Positions 42,770 to 53,855 are shown, counted from the stretch's first letter. The stretch: DNA of 64,000 bases from Ichthyophis bannanicus (GCA_033557465.1 CM066035.1:244856869-244920868); one strand, 5' to 3'. Notes: generated by a model from the sequence alone, not told the origin. Translations and numbers: made by a program.

Positions 42770-44461
42770 CTACTTCTTTTTGCTAAAAGAGGGTTTTTTA
42801 TAAGGCTTCCTTTTGGCTGGAGTGGCTGTAGACTTTGACAATCTATCTAAGGTAGAATTGTCAGCATCTAACTCGTTAGCCTTTTCCTGACAGTTCTTGC
42901 CGAAGAGATTCTCCCCCGTGCAAGGAATGTTGCCTAACTTGTCCTGTACCCAAGTCTCCAAGTCTGATGCCTGTAGCCAGGCAATCCGTCGTGCACCAAT
43001 GGCAATAGCAGAGGTTCTGCTTGTGCATTCGAAGCAGTCAAAGGCTGCACGATTGACAAACTTGGAGACATCTTGAGCATGCTTAACTAGAGCAAGAAAA
43101 TCTTGTCTCTTATCATCTGGGAGAAATGGGCTCATAAGTTCCAAGTCTCCTGTGACTTCCTTGAGGAACATTCCCATATATAGGATATATGAACTGATCC
43201 TAGCTGAAAGCATAGAAGCTTGAAAAGTCCTGCGTCCAAAAGCATCCAGAGTCCTGCATTCATGACCTGGAGGATTGGATGCATGCCTCTTTGCACTTTT
43301 CATCCTACGCATGGCTGAATCCACTACCATTGAATGGTGAGGCAGCTGAGTTTTCTGAAATCCAGGACATGGCGGAACTCGATACATAGTATCAAGTCTC
43401 CTAGAGTGAGGAGAAGTAGTCAGAGGTGTCTCCCACATTCTGAGCATCAAGCTATGCAGAATTTCATGGATAGGCAGAGTGGCTGCCTCCTTAGGAGCTT
43501 TAGGATATTGGAAAATTTCCAATTCCTTTGCTCTGGGTTCGTCTTCAGGAGCTACTGTGATTGAGAGACCTTTGGCCATATCACGGATGAAATCCTGAAA
43601 TGACATGTCCTCTGGAGGTGATATTCTGTGTTGGGGAGAAAAAGGATCTTCTAGGAGAAACCCTCTAGTGCCAGCAGAATTGTCAGAGTCTTCGGAATCG
43701 AAGGAATCGAAGTATTCCTGACCCCGATGCTCTTGCAAAGCACGATCCCGGTACCGATCGAAGTCGGTACCAAGCTGACCCGGTACCGCTTTGTCAATTC
43801 CAGCCAGAGATGGCATGGGAAGAGTTCCCACAGGGGCCGGTACCGTTGGTACCGGTATCGTTGGTGTTGGTACCGGTGTCTGTACCGGTGCCCATGGGAC
43901 CACCAGTACCGCAGCTGAAAGAAGAGCTGCGATGTTGCACTCGATAGCGAGGAACCTCTGGTCTATCGACGCTGTCGATGCCTGGGTGTCGGTACTGGTA
44001 AGGATGGCCGGAACCCCTGAGTATGGCACAGGTAGTTCTTGCGAGGTTGAGGCTTCGAGAACATCCTGAAGCCCCATCGATGCTTTGGAAGCTGAAGCCT
44101 CCCGCCGGGGCTGTTTTGCCGGTGTGGTTCCCTCAAGGGCAACGCCAATGGCCTCTCGATGCTTAGCAGGAGAGCTACCCTTTGAGGACCGGCTTTTATG
44201 TTTAGTTACCTGAGATCCATGGGAGGAAGAAGAGACCCTTTATGATGTCGATGCAATGGATCTGGCATCTGAAGAAAAGAGGGTACTGAGCTTTGCAGCC
44301 CGGTTCTGTCTTCCTCTTTTAGTCATCCCCATGCAGGAGAGACATTCAGTTGGAGAATGTTTAGGTCCTAAACATTTCAGACACCAATCATGGGTGTCAG
44401 TGACGGAAATGGTACCGCCACACTTAGTACATTTTTTAAAACCACTAGTTGGCTTTTCCAT
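42770..44461 (-). pseudogene. DIRS gag-like ORF1 (copy B)
   Basis: The start codon is the complement of 44459-44461, giving MEKPTSGFKKCTKCGG. A CxxC-x12-CxxC zinc-ribbon-like motif (CTKC and CLKC) lies at residues 11-30. A frameshift between about 44240 and 44077 separates it from the 435-codon frame 44077-42770. That frame has a P/V/T-rich low-complexity tract from GGTACC-rich DNA (about 43740-43920). The conserved blocks GFQKTQLPHHSMVVDSAM and DAFGRRTFQASMLSARIS follow, with a basic C-terminus (KRKPYKKPSFSKKK). The same family gave rise to the LAP2-alpha-specific region of TMPO. It would form the particle core. Confidence 0.8.
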
Positions 44462-44697
44462 GATTTAGGAATATGGGGCCTAGTGTCCAAAATGGAGCCT
44501 AGCACCAAAGAGAAAAGTTTCTGAAAAGAAACAGTCTGAAGCCTATGGTTTTTTTTTTTGTATGAAAAGAAAAGAAAAGAACAGGCGGTACCGGTAGGCA
44601 TCGTGCGGTAGGCAAACGCGACCACAAGAAAAGAAATTTAAAGACGGAATTTTCTGCGGTGACAGGGAATAGATCCTGTCGGCTCCGCAGAAAACGA

Positions 44698-44859
44698 AGA
44701 ATTGAAGAGGGACAGTTGGAAAGGCGGGAAGGCAGCGCGCATGTGCTGAGGGATGCTCCCAAAAGCGTTCCTATTGGACGCTGGGGAGCGTTCCTGCGCA
44801 GGCTCCGTCGGTACCGATACCCATATGTGAAGACTACATTCCTGCTTGTTCCTGGAGAT
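44698..44859 (-). repeat. DIRS B 5' terminal repeat
   Basis: Element start in minus orientation, beginning ATCTCCAGGAACAAGCAGGA at 44859. It is inverted relative to 37625-37790 and differs from copy A in CTACATTC versus CTCATTC near the terminus. Confidence 0.75.
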
Positions 44860-45110
44860 AGCTAAATTCAGCAACATTGGAAAATATTTCTTCATTGACA
44901 AAGTGGTGGATGCATGCAGTGCTCTCTCAGTGCAGGTGGTGAAGACAAAAATAACAGAATTAAAACAAAACAAAACAAAAAAAACCCCACAGCAGCAGTC
45001 ATACTTGTGAAGAAGCGAGGGGAAAGCCAGAGATCATCTCTATTCTGTTATTGCACCAGGAATGAAACTGGGCAGACTAATGTGCCTAATGGGCCTTATC
45101 AGCCATCAGA
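44860..45110 (+). pseudogene. CR1 3' end, right half of a split copy
   Basis: It resumes with TTGGAAAATATTTCTTCATT, which encodes GKYFFIDKVVDACSALSVQV, the CR1 segment that follows the part found at 37490-37604. The 3' tail has GGGCAGACTAATGTGCCTAA and GGGCCTTATCAGCCATCAGA. Joining it to 37604 restores one CR1 end. Confidence 0.75.
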
Positions 45111-46309
45111 TATAGATATACACATTCACACACACAAACTCAAATAAAATAATGGATCTGTGGCAATTTGTTTCCTGTTATTTTACAGTGGAATAACGCT
45201 GTGCCCACATTACAAGAATGTCCATCTACCATACATGTAATGCTCGGTCTTTGTCAGAAAAAGTGATTTACTTTTAGTTTTTCAAGTTGGGTTAAGGGTG
45301 GTAGGGATTATTTAAGCAAGATTACTGTGATGGGGCTACATAAGGTGAGTGGCACTGCAGACGTCATTTTTTGCATAGAAGGAACGTAGGCTTATTGATC
45401 CTAATTTTATAACTGGAACCCACCTTTGTTTTGCCTGTTTTAGAAAGACACATAGGTGCCTATGTATCTTTACAAAATTGTAGTATGAGTCCTGAAGAAA
45501 TCACACCTACATTGATAGTGCAGACAATGACATGCTCAGAAGCAGCTATAAAATGTTAGCATTTAAAGTATGTGCATAAATCGTAATTCTGCCCACCTTC
45601 TGCCCAAACTCCTCCCCTAAGCACACCTACTCTACAAATATGTGCCTACTTGCACCACACATACTTTTAGACATGAACTAATTTTATAAGCAGAGTTTTA
45701 ATGTGTGAAAAAAACTTACAGAATTACCTCCATTATGTCTTACGTGAGATAGAGCTTGTTCAGTAGCATAAATTTCCCTGGCATTATTTTATTCAAGAGC
45801 ATTATGTGCTGCATTAGTATGTTGTGATTGCATACTTATACAGTCTAGAAAACTAGAAATTTTAATTTACACTAAGTTCAATTTTGGACGAGACTGGCAA
45901 AAAATCATGATTGTGTCAAGTTTGTTAACCAGGCCATTTATGCTTACTGTATATGGGCACCATAAAAAAAGGCCTCTATAGTGTGCTGTGGCAGCATATT
46001 AAGTCATACTTTGATCTAAACAGAAATTTTAGTCAAGGTCTCTACACAGCTAATTTATTTATTTTCTTTACAGAAAATAATTGGCCAAAGTACTAAGTAC
46101 CTTCCCCATATACTAAAAGTTGTCATCTGTGATGGACATAAAAAATAGACATCAATCCATCCTCTCTTGAAATATCCTGATGCATAAGAAGTATTGCTAT
46201 AGCTTACCTTTCTGTAAGCCAAGGAGATCTGCTAGTAGAACAGGTGCCAAATAAATGTTATACGGGGACCAAACCAGAGCTAAACTTCCAGCAATGTTCT
46301 ATAAATATA
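45111..46309. other. Unassigned AT-rich sequence
   Basis: Short CA/TA-rich stretches occur near 45110-45150, and no open frame longer than about 80 codons. I see no transposon termini here. Confidence 0.4.
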
Positions 46310-46790
46310 TAGGACCCAATATTCATTTGGGCAGGCTATGTGCCGCTATGGCACATAGCCCTGCCTGCCAACCCATAACACAGGATATTCAATGTCATGG
46401 CAACAGCATTAAATATCCAGTGCCGCTGCACATGCCCCGGAGCCTCCGAGGCCAACCGGGTACTGGTGATATTGCACCGTTACCTGGTTAGAATCCATGG
46501 CTAGAACTAGGCGAGCCATAAGCTGGCCTAATTTTAGCCGCGGATCGCTAACTGAATAGCAGTGCAATATCATTGCCACCTGGTTAGCAGCAATCTCCAC
46601 CCCGGAACGGCCCCAACACGCCCTGATGCTAACCGCAGAGCATCAGGGCGTGCAGCAGGCTTTGAAGGGGATATTCAATGGCATTAACCACGAAAGTGCC
46701 GTTGAATATCCCGATTTAGGGCATTTACATGGTTTACTGGGCTGTAAGCTGTGTAAATGCCTTTTGAATTGGGGGCCCACACTGAATTTT
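46310..46790 (-). repeat. Unnamed interspersed repeat with conserved hairpin, copy 2
   Basis: Its reverse complement aligns with 13990-14430 over CATTTACACAGCTTACAGCC, GTAAATGCCC, TCGGGATATTCAACGGCACT and the hairpin. The hairpin here is a perfect 14-bp stem (46617-46630 with 46639-46652, CACGCCCTGATGCT) with an 8-base loop. Compared with copy 1 a C-G pair is replaced by T-A on both sides of the stem. Confidence 0.65.
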
Positions 46791-47452
46791 ATTACGATAT
46801 GTGAACCAAACTTCACATCCAATGAAAGGCATTTAAAAATGTACCATTTGATGCTCTCATCTGTCGTCTTCGCCCAACTCGATCAAGGCCAATGGGTGTA
46901 CTTTGAGAAAAGGTGAAGGGTCTCAGTCGAGCAGAAACAGCTTTATATGGAGGCACCTGATGTGCTGGGACAGGTGGGCGTGCACCTGGCTGCAATTGAA
47001 CAGAAACACTACTATTTAGCAAAATATTTACAAGGAAACAGCAGGTTCATTGCCATATGTAAAATCATAGAATTTTCCTAAATTACAAGGGCTGTTTTCC
47101 TTTGCAATCTGAACCTTATTGATATTTGCTTTCCATACAATTTTATGTCTCTGATTATGCAGAGATGCTCTCATATATTTATCTTTGGTGAAGTTATTTT
47201 TAATATTCCATATTTAAGTAGGATAAAAAAGTATAAATAAAAATCTACATGTCAGTTTACCTGCAAGATTAGGAAATTGCTTACTCTTTGTCCAAGAATT
47301 CCATTTCCTACAACTTCTGAAAATGGAAAAATATCACACAAGAAAAAAAAATCAGGCAAGCAAAAACTTGACAAAAAATGCTCTGTAATTTGTTTCAAAA
47401 AGTGTTGAGGGCAATATTCAAAAATATTTCATAGAAACAGAAAGTATAGTTG
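46791..47452. other. Unassigned AT-rich sequence
   Basis: I see no features in this interval between the hairpin repeat and the left end of DIRS C2. Confidence 0.45.
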
Positions 47453-47700
47453 CTTACCCGTAACAGGTGTTCGCCGGGGACAGCAGGAATCAGTCCTCAC
47501 ATATGGTTGATGGCAGCACAGATGGAGCTCACGTGGTAACCTCTCCCCAGCTTTCGAAGAAAGCCTTTGGGAGATCCACCATGCATACATGGTTCCCTTC
47601 CTGCCTAAGTGTGCCATCTTGCCTCCATATGATGACATAGCTCAAAAGGCAAAACAAGAAAAAAAGCAACTCCACAGGGAGGAGGGAGGGTTGTGAAAGG

Positions 47701-48013
47701 TTTTTTTTTTGTTTTTTTTAAAGAAAAGAAAAGAGACCGGCGGTACCGGTTTCGGTATGGGGAAGGCAGGTACGCGGTCTAAAGAAACAAACTAAAACAA
47801 TAATTTCTTCAGCGGTGACAGAACACGACCTGCTGGCTCCGCGGAAAAAGAGAAACTGAGGAGAGCTGGTCAGGAAGGCGGGAAGGCAGCGCGCATGTGC
47901 AGTGGGAGGCCCCAAATGCTTCCTTCTGGGAAGCTGGGGAGCTTTCCCGCGCAGGCTCCGTCGGTACCGACGTACCCATATGTGAGGACTTATTCCTGCT
48001 TGTTCCTGGAGAT
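47701..48013 (-). mobile_element. DIRS 5'-end fragment lodged in C2 internal complementary region
   Basis: Reading from 48013 on the minus strand gives ATCTCCAGGAACAAGCAGGA and then the full GC-rich leader, ending in an A-rich tract (poly-T at 47701). It is the same segment as 782-1209 but shorter. To its left C2 reads GGTTGTGAAAGG and to its right CTACGCTTTCTCCGGGAACA, the two broken halves of the internal complementary region. Confidence 0.75.
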
Positions 48014-48060
48014 CTACGCTTTCTCCGGGAACAAGCAGGAAGTCAGTCCTCACATATGGG
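48014..48060 (-). repeat. Right half of DIRS C2 internal complementary region
   Basis: CTACGCTTTCTCCGGGAACA followed by AGCAGGAAGTCAGTCCTCAC and ATATGGG complements the 5' end near 51150-51192. The left half is reduced to a few bases at 47691-47700. Confidence 0.6.
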
Positions 48061-48297
48061 ACTCCCCAGCTACAGGCTGCCAAAAAAACCCTGTAAAAGC
48101 CACAGGTGACCGAAAAAGGTGAACCGTGAAAAGCAGCAACAGAGTCAAGGGACAGCAAGACCCACAAGCAGCCCCAGGTGTCCAGTAACCAGATCACCGG
48201 TAGCCTGAACACATCGAAAGGTTGGAGTTGCCTTACAGCACAAACAGATGGCGGAATACTGCCTGGCAGAAGGTGCTATTCCAGTGGGACTCCCTCT

Positions 48298-48756
48298 CTA
48301 GGCAGTAATGAGCGCAAAAGTATGGACCAAGGACCAGGTGGAAGCCCGGCAGATCTCAGTCAAGGGAATGGAGTGCAAGTTCACCACAGAAGCCGCCATG
48401 GCCTGGACGCTGTGTACCATGACGCGGCACCCTAACAAGAGATTGGCCTGTTCATAGGCAAAGGCAATGCAGTCCGCCACCCAAAATGGACAGGGTACAC
48501 TTGGAGACTGCTGCCCCCAGCCGATATGGGCCGTAGGAGATGAAGTGCTGTGGGAAGAGACGGTGGACCTTGGTACGCTCCAGGTAGTAGGCCAGGGCCC
48601 ACTTACAGTCCAGAGTGTCGAGAGTGATCTTCGCCCTGTTAGCATGAAGCTGTGGGAAGAAGGTGAGGACCACCACATCTTGGATGAGGTGGAATGGGGA
48701 CACCACCTTAGGCAGAAACTATTCTTAGGGTATCTCATATAAGGCTGGTGAGCCAC
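48298..48756 (-). pseudogene. DIRS tyrosine recombinase fragment (copy C2)
   Basis: The C-terminal catalytic part reads WVADCIAFAYEQANLLLGCR, then VHSVQAMAASVVNLHSIPLT and ICRASTWSLVHTFALI. The HxxR box is changed to HSVQ, so the second catalytic arginine is lost. The expected tyrosine segment is also degraded. The upstream half is replaced by a PLE remnant at 48757. Confidence 0.7.
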
Positions 48757-49105
48757 CAAAGCCTTGTCAACGTCTGTTCTTCTGTTTTTATGGCTTGTTC
48801 TTTTTACAGATTTTTTATTGTTGCCTTTCTTGCATTTTTAAGGTTTTAGTTAGGTTGATTTATTGCACATTTTATGTGAGCTTTATTTATTTAGATATTC
48901 TTAACTTTTTGATTTGTTTGACGTTTAATATTTTTTACATATCATTATTGTTATTGTTTTCATTTTTAGATATGTTTATACCATTTATGTTTTTACGAGG
49001 CTTCATCCCCTGAGGAAGGCGCATGATGAAATGTGTCGGGATATACTGCAATAAATGTTGAACCTGCTGCCATTTACTCTCTGCTGTCTTTTTGCTGAAA
49101 AGGCC
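48757..49105 (+). mobile_element. PLE-like 3' remnant with hammerhead-like core
   Basis: About 350 bases foreign to DIRS: a T-rich leader, a motif CUGAGGA...GAAA (49010-49031), then GTCGGGATATACTGCAATAA. No protein remains. Assignment to PLE rests on the hammerhead-like core and on its position before a short 3' end, so it is tentative. Confidence 0.4.
49005..49042 (+). ncRNA. Degenerate hammerhead-like motif
   Basis: Helix I pairs perfectly (AUCCC 49005-49009 with GGGAU 49038-49042). The core reads CUGAGGA (49010-49016) and GAA (49028-49030), with GUC directly before helix I 3'. Stem II (49018-49027) no longer pairs well, and helix III is minimal. A decayed relative of the two better examples. 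Confidence 0.35.
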
Positions 49106-50069
49106 CAGAGGACCAGTGCTATGGCTCGAAGCTCCAGGAGGTTGATCTGCTGGAGGGTCTATGGTGAGGATCTGTTGGAGGGTCCATGGTGAGGATCCTC
49201 TGGGGGGGTTGGGGGTCTGGAAGGTCATCTTGGCCCATAGCTGCTGGGGCTGCTGCCACCAACTGAGGGAAACAGCCAGAGGACAGGTCACGACCACTCT
49301 GTCCCACAGGTACCCTGTTGCTTGAGGCCACTGAGTTGACCGCATGTTTAAGTGGGCGTCTGGGGTAACATGTACCATGGAAACCATGTGGCCTAGCAGG
49401 CGAAGCAGAAAGTGGGATGATGCAGGGGGTGACTCTGAACCTTCCCCGCAAGTGCCATGAAGTGCTAGACCCTGTCCAACAGAAGGAAGGCCTTGGCCTC
49501 AACAGTGTCCAGCAGTGCCCCTATTAACACCAGGAATTGTGAAGAATGGAGATAGGACTATGGGTAATTTATGACAAACCCCAAGTGCTCCAGAATGAGG
49601 ATGGCAAGTGCCGTCGCCTGGCAAGCCCTTGATGAGCCAGTCTTCAAGGTAGGGAAAGACGAACACCCGCTGGAGATGAGAAAAAAGATGAACTTTGCCA
49701 GACACTTGGTGAATGCCCTGTATTGGTAGTGGCAGCCTCCTACCATGAAGCGGAGGTACTGCTTGTGAAGGGGATGGATGAAGATGTGTGTATACGCATC
49801 CTTTAGATTCAAAGAGCATAGCCAGTCTCCCTGCCGGAGGTATGACAACAATATTCCAAGGGAGAGCATCTTGAACTTCTCCCTCACCAGGAATCGGTTG
49901 AGGTCCTCCAGGTCTGGATGGGCCAAAACCCTCCGGTCCTTTTGGGCACCACAAAGTAACAGGAGTAAAACTCCTTGCCCCTGGAGGGGAAGGGGATGGG
50001 TTCCACTGCCCTGTCAGCCAGAAGACTTGCAAGTTCCTGCTGAAGCAGGCTCCAGTAAAGAGGAGTCAT
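49106..50069 (-). pseudogene. DIRS reverse transcriptase and RNase H pieces (copy C2)
   Basis: Frame 50069-49884 has SCYFVVPKRTGGFWPI (fingers). Frame 49926-49558 has LCSLNLKDAYTHIFIHPLHK (motif A region) and then FVINYP. Frame 50032-49499 reads FVFPYLEDWLIKG, where the usual YLDD is YLED, so the active site is altered. The connection domain HMVSMVHVTPDAHLNMRSTQ is in 49387-49119. RNase H beyond that is cut by the PLE remnant. Many frameshifts. Confidence 0.7.
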
Positions 50070-50449
50070 AGGGGGCTCTCCTAGAAAGAACAGCGGGAAT
50101 GTCTGTGCGAGGTGGAGGAGTTAACCCTTCTTCACCACCTGTAGGGTCCAGGCGTTAGCAGTGATGAAGGAACACCAGACGGTGTAAAGCACCAGACACC
50201 CCCCATGTGTTGCAGGGCTGGACCTCCTGGGGGAGAGAGGCTAGGCCCAAGGAGTCAAAAGCCCCCTACAGGTTGCACCGGGGGGCACAGTCGGCGGCTT
50301 TGGGGTCTTAGGCTTATGAGGGCCGTGCCCTTGTCCCTTGGCCTGCTGGCCCTGAAGGGGAGCTGGGAAGGCCGAGTACTGAAGGTAGTTTCCATCAGCC
50401 TTCCTCTTCTTCGGGTATAGGTCTTTTTACCCAAAGTCTTCCTTCAGGA

Positions 50450-51071
50450 AGGGTCAGAGGTCTTTTTGGAGAGCTTGGTCATGAATTCAGACCTCAGCTC
50501 AGCGGCCTTGTCCTTCATGGGCTTGCTGAAGAGGCTCTCTCTCCAACAAGGGACATCGATCAACTTGTCCTACTCCCATTGCTCCAAGTCAGAAGATTAT
50601 AGCCAGGTCTGGCAGTGGCACTAATGCCCACCATGGATATTCTAGCTGCCGACTCAAAGCCGTCATAGGCCACTCGAGTCATAAATTTGGAGCACTCTTT
50701 GACTGTGGAGATCAGGGTCCAGAACTGCTGGAGAGGCTCCTTGGAGAGACCAGCCTAGACCCCGGCGAGCTCCCTCACCATGTCTCACAAGTACATGCTC
50801 ATGTACAGCTGGTAGGCCTGATCTGGCTGATGAGTATCGAGCCCTGGAAACACTTCCTGCCCAGGGCATTCATGGCATAGGCCTCCCTGCCAGGGAGCAC
50901 TGAGGAGTGCGTCTTCTGGCTCTTGAGCCTACACATGGCCGACTCCACCACCATGGAGTTGTGAGGCAGTTGAACTTTTTGGAAGCCAGGGCTCCAGTGG
51001 ACCCAGTACATTGAGTCCAGCCACCTGCTCACAATGGATAAGATGGCACCCTTAGACGGGAAGGAGACCAC
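50450..51071 (-). pseudogene. DIRS gag C-terminal fragment (copy C2)
   Basis: Frame 51071-50799 contains GFQKVQLPHNSMVVESAMCR and LGRKCFQGSILISQ, matching the conserved gag blocks of A and B. A later stretch (about 50640-50450) matches the gag tail with shifted frame. The zinc motif and the low-complexity region are deleted. Confidence 0.7.
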
Positions 51072-51192
51072 GCATGCGTGGTGGATCTCCCAAAGGCTTT
51101 CTTTGAAAGCTGAGGAGAGGTTACTGTGCAGGTTCCATTGGCGCTGACATCACCCATATGTGAGGACTGACTTCCTGCTTGTTCCGGAGAAT

Positions 51193-52639
51193 ATTTTTAA
51201 CTTGCTTACCATATATGCACTACAATTATACATTCATGGCCAATAAACGCATAGACATGTATGCATTTGGAGAGGCATTCCCGGTGGTGGGGTTAGGGTG
51301 GAGAGTGTTCTTTTGTGTTTCAAAAGTATGCACATAGGCTTTCAAGGAGAGTACCAAATGCAAATTGAAGGTACAGATTTATAAGTGCACTTTTCTCAAG
51401 TCAATTTTTAAAGGGCACGTCTTACTTGAAAACTGATGCACAGTCTGTAGTAAAAAGTTCTCACAGTCTTTACGGATGCATGTTTGAAAGTGGCCCCCTT
51501 AAAGAACTGGGCAAAGCACTTTTTTTATAATTCTTTTGCTAACAGGAGTAGTTTGCATGCAAATAATGATATATAGGGGCCTGTTTACTAAAGGGTGGTA
51601 CAGCAATGCATTTACCACTCTTTAATTGCAAAAATTAATGCACACTTCGTGCAAAGGCTGTGCACTGCATTACTGCAAGTACAGTATATTCACAGTTAGC
51701 GCGTATGCATTTACCACCTTCTCTTGAGGAGGCATGTACAGAAAAGTACATTAGGAATCCTCAGCTCTACTCAAGAGGCAGACTAGTGGAGCAGAAAAAA
51801 CCAGGAGCGACTGGTGGGGCTCAGCTAGTAGGCTTAAAAATCCCAAGCCCATTTTAGACTGGCTGACTTTTCCACTGAAGCAGTGGGATATCATGCAACA
51901 AGAGGCATGGGGATGACCCCCTTCGATATTCATTGTGGCCGCCCAGGGAATCTATTTCCGTGTTATCCTTTAAAATATGGAAAAACAATAGGGGGAAAGC
52001 TGATGGGGGAGAAGGATTAATCTCCCTATACCTCTATTGGATACAATGTGGATTTTCTATCGATATGTTTGGAGGTGATCTCCAAACGATGAGAATTAAC
52101 AGGACTGATGAGTTTGGGACAATTTTTTGAAAAATGGTGGGAGTGAGGATTTGCTGATCTACAAATTAGGTGGCTATGAAATCACAATTTTTACTACTTC
52201 CACTTATAGTACCTTAGGCATACTACTATGGAAAATTTTTATAGTGATTGGGAGCCATATCCAATGTGGTTTGGAAAGAGTGGAGGAAAAAGTGTGAGAG
52301 GAGTGATGGGAGGTCAGCTGTGCAAAACCTATGAATGCATGAGAATACCACTTTTCTGGGAGGGGAGTTTGGGGGGGGGGGCGGCAGTTTCATGAGGAGG
52401 GACTGATTTCTGAATATTGATTTTGGAGTTATGGTTGTTAGACCGTTTTAGGGCAAGTTTGTTTTTGATTATTGAAACCAATGGATCACTGGAAGCTAAT
52501 TGTTTTGCATTACTGGTAATGTTGCTTTGAAAAAGATCCAAAATCAAGTTAAAAATAATCTAAGTCCAGAATAAGGGAGAAGCCCAGACAAAGAGAAAAA
52601 AGGACTAATGAATATCTCTGTGTGGCATACGTATAACTC
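51193..52639. other. Unassigned sequence
   Basis: Between DIRS C2 and an L2 fragment. A G-run at 52371-52381 and a segment near 51580 (GGGGCCTGTTTACTAAAGGG) look repeat-like, but I cannot classify them. No convincing coding frame. Confidence 0.35.
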
Positions 52640-53165
52640 AGCTGATGTATTAGCTTAGAACACTGCCGACCGCATCATCACTGGATCAGCGAAACATGAC
52701 CACATAACGCCCCTCTTGAACCAGTTCTACTAGCTCCCAATCACCTCACATGCCAAATATCAGACAGCACTGACCATCTTTAAAATCAGACACAATATGT
52801 CAGCTGACATACTGCAAGACCTGATAAGCACAAAGCCTAGCACCAGGACACGAAGACAGAACACCATAGACACCATCCCAATACCCAGCTCATTCACGAA
52901 GGCCAAGTCCACCACAAAGAGGGAACTATCTCTGGTGGCATTTGCCCTTTGGAACTCTCTTCCGGAGGCACTAAGAGCTACCATGGGCATAAAAGACTTT
53001 AGGAAGAAACTGAAAACCTGTCTCTTCATGGACCACTTCAGGAGTTCACCTAGCGTTCCATACTCTGGACTACCCTATCATGGTCTAACCCCCAGACACA
53101 TGGACATTTGCTGACAGGCTAATGCATATATGTTACATTGTAGATAAGTTAAGCTTCCAAGCATC
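52640..53165 (+). pseudogene. L2-like LINE 3' fragment
   Basis: The readable frame has HDHITPLLNQF (broken), then LTIFKIRHNMSADILQDLIS, LVAFALWNSLPEALRATMGI and KDFRKKLKTCLFMDHFR (52797-53114). These are the L2 ORF2 C-terminal domain, homologous to 34437-34883. 5'-truncated with no clear poly-A; the 3' end fades. Confidence 0.75.
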
Positions 53166-53599
53166 TCCCGCATGCCACCCTCACCTACATTTCTTTGTAA
53201 GTTCTCTGTGATGTTTTTTAAGGACCACCCCGGATGTCTGGAACCTGAATGCTTACCCATGCTATTTACATGTTGTGGAAGTGGTAGAATTAAGGCTTCC
53301 CCTCTGCATGGGGTTCTGGATCACACTACTGCGTAACACTAGTTATTGAGCCAAGAGGCTAGCCCTGGTAGGCAGGATTTTTTAGGGGTTTTTTTTTATT
53401 TAAACCCTACAATCCTGCAGAAGCAGACAGTGGACACAATAAATGAGACTACATACATGATGGTCTGGATTTAACCCATGATAGGGTAGTTACTACAAGC
53501 CCTAATAGAGAGTCAGCAATTCCAGGATTCCAGAAAGTGCAGGTGGAAAGTTTACAGTTGACTAGGGAGAAGGGACAGCTTCCAGTCATCTAAAAGCCT
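53166..53599. other. Unassigned, possibly gypsy gag-pol linker
   Basis: I find no clear motif. It precedes a gypsy protease fragment in the same direction and may be its upstream part. Confidence 0.3.
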
Positions 53600-53855
53600 C
53601 AGGATTTGGAACCCCCAATCTATTTTAGATGTGGAGAAAGGAGTTATTTTGCAAAAAGGAATTGAGATCAAAGCCATGGCCATTCTCCTAACAGTGGTGC
53701 ATACCTGCAGCTTTGTTGACACCGCCGCACAGCCTAGAGCTCATAACTTTGTGTTCCAGCTCAAGTTAGATGGATCTTCTCCACACAAGCCCTGGTAGAC
53801 TCAGGGAGTGTTAGAACACTTGGTCAAAGAGAGATGATTAAGAGAATTCTGAGTA
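53600..53855 (+). pseudogene. Ty3/gypsy protease fragment
   Basis: The plus-strand frame ending at the L1 TSD reads QALVDSGSVRTLGQREMIKR. LVDSG is the aspartic-protease active-site motif of gypsy elements. Upstream codons are in mixed frames. A later fragment near 57285-57345 reads ILGQNYLNFVGPGDYQTDSL, which resembles the protease C-terminal ILG motif, and integrase lies at 63520-64000. All three may belong to one element pulled apart by insertions. Confidence 0.55.

Larger units (their letters stand above)
37605..44859 (-). mobile_element. DIRS retrotransposon copy B, most complete copy
   Basis: A complete-ended DIRS in minus orientation. In element order it has the 5' terminal repeat (44859-44698), gag (44461-42770), RT with RNase H (42726-40793), tyrosine recombinase (40765-39404), internal complementary region (37974-37876) and 3' terminal repeat with extension (37800-37605). 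Two younger insertions lie inside it: a PLE at 38033-39330 with a 13-bp TSD, and a SINE at 39976-40275. Removing both leaves about 5.65 kb, a normal DIRS length. Reading frames are broken by a modest number of stops. It interrupts a CR1 without an obvious TSD. Confidence 0.9.
47453..51192 (-). mobile_element. DIRS retrotransposon copy C2, rearranged
   Basis: Minus orientation. The 3' terminus begins at AGTATAGTTGCTTACCCGTA (47453) and the 5' terminus lies near 51192 (CCGGAACAAGCAGGAAGTCA in sense). Inside are a recombinase fragment (48298-48756), RT/RNase H pieces (49106-50069) and the gag C-terminal part (50450-51071). The gag N-terminus and leader are deleted: gag joins the terminal sequence directly near 51060. 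A foreign DIRS 5' end sits in its internal complementary region (47701-48013), and a PLE remnant replaces part of the recombinase (48757-49105). Confidence 0.75.

Noticed and set aside
43727..44069. Plus-strand GT- and VG-rich open frames opposite the DIRS gag
   Set aside because: They are mirror frames of the low-complexity GGTACC-rich gag DNA and have no independent support.
42770..44461. Host TMPO (LAP2-alpha) gene or retrocopy
   Set aside because: The similarity is that of the DIRS gag from which the LAP2-alpha region derives. Here it sits between DIRS ends next to RT and recombinase, with four related copies in 64 kb.
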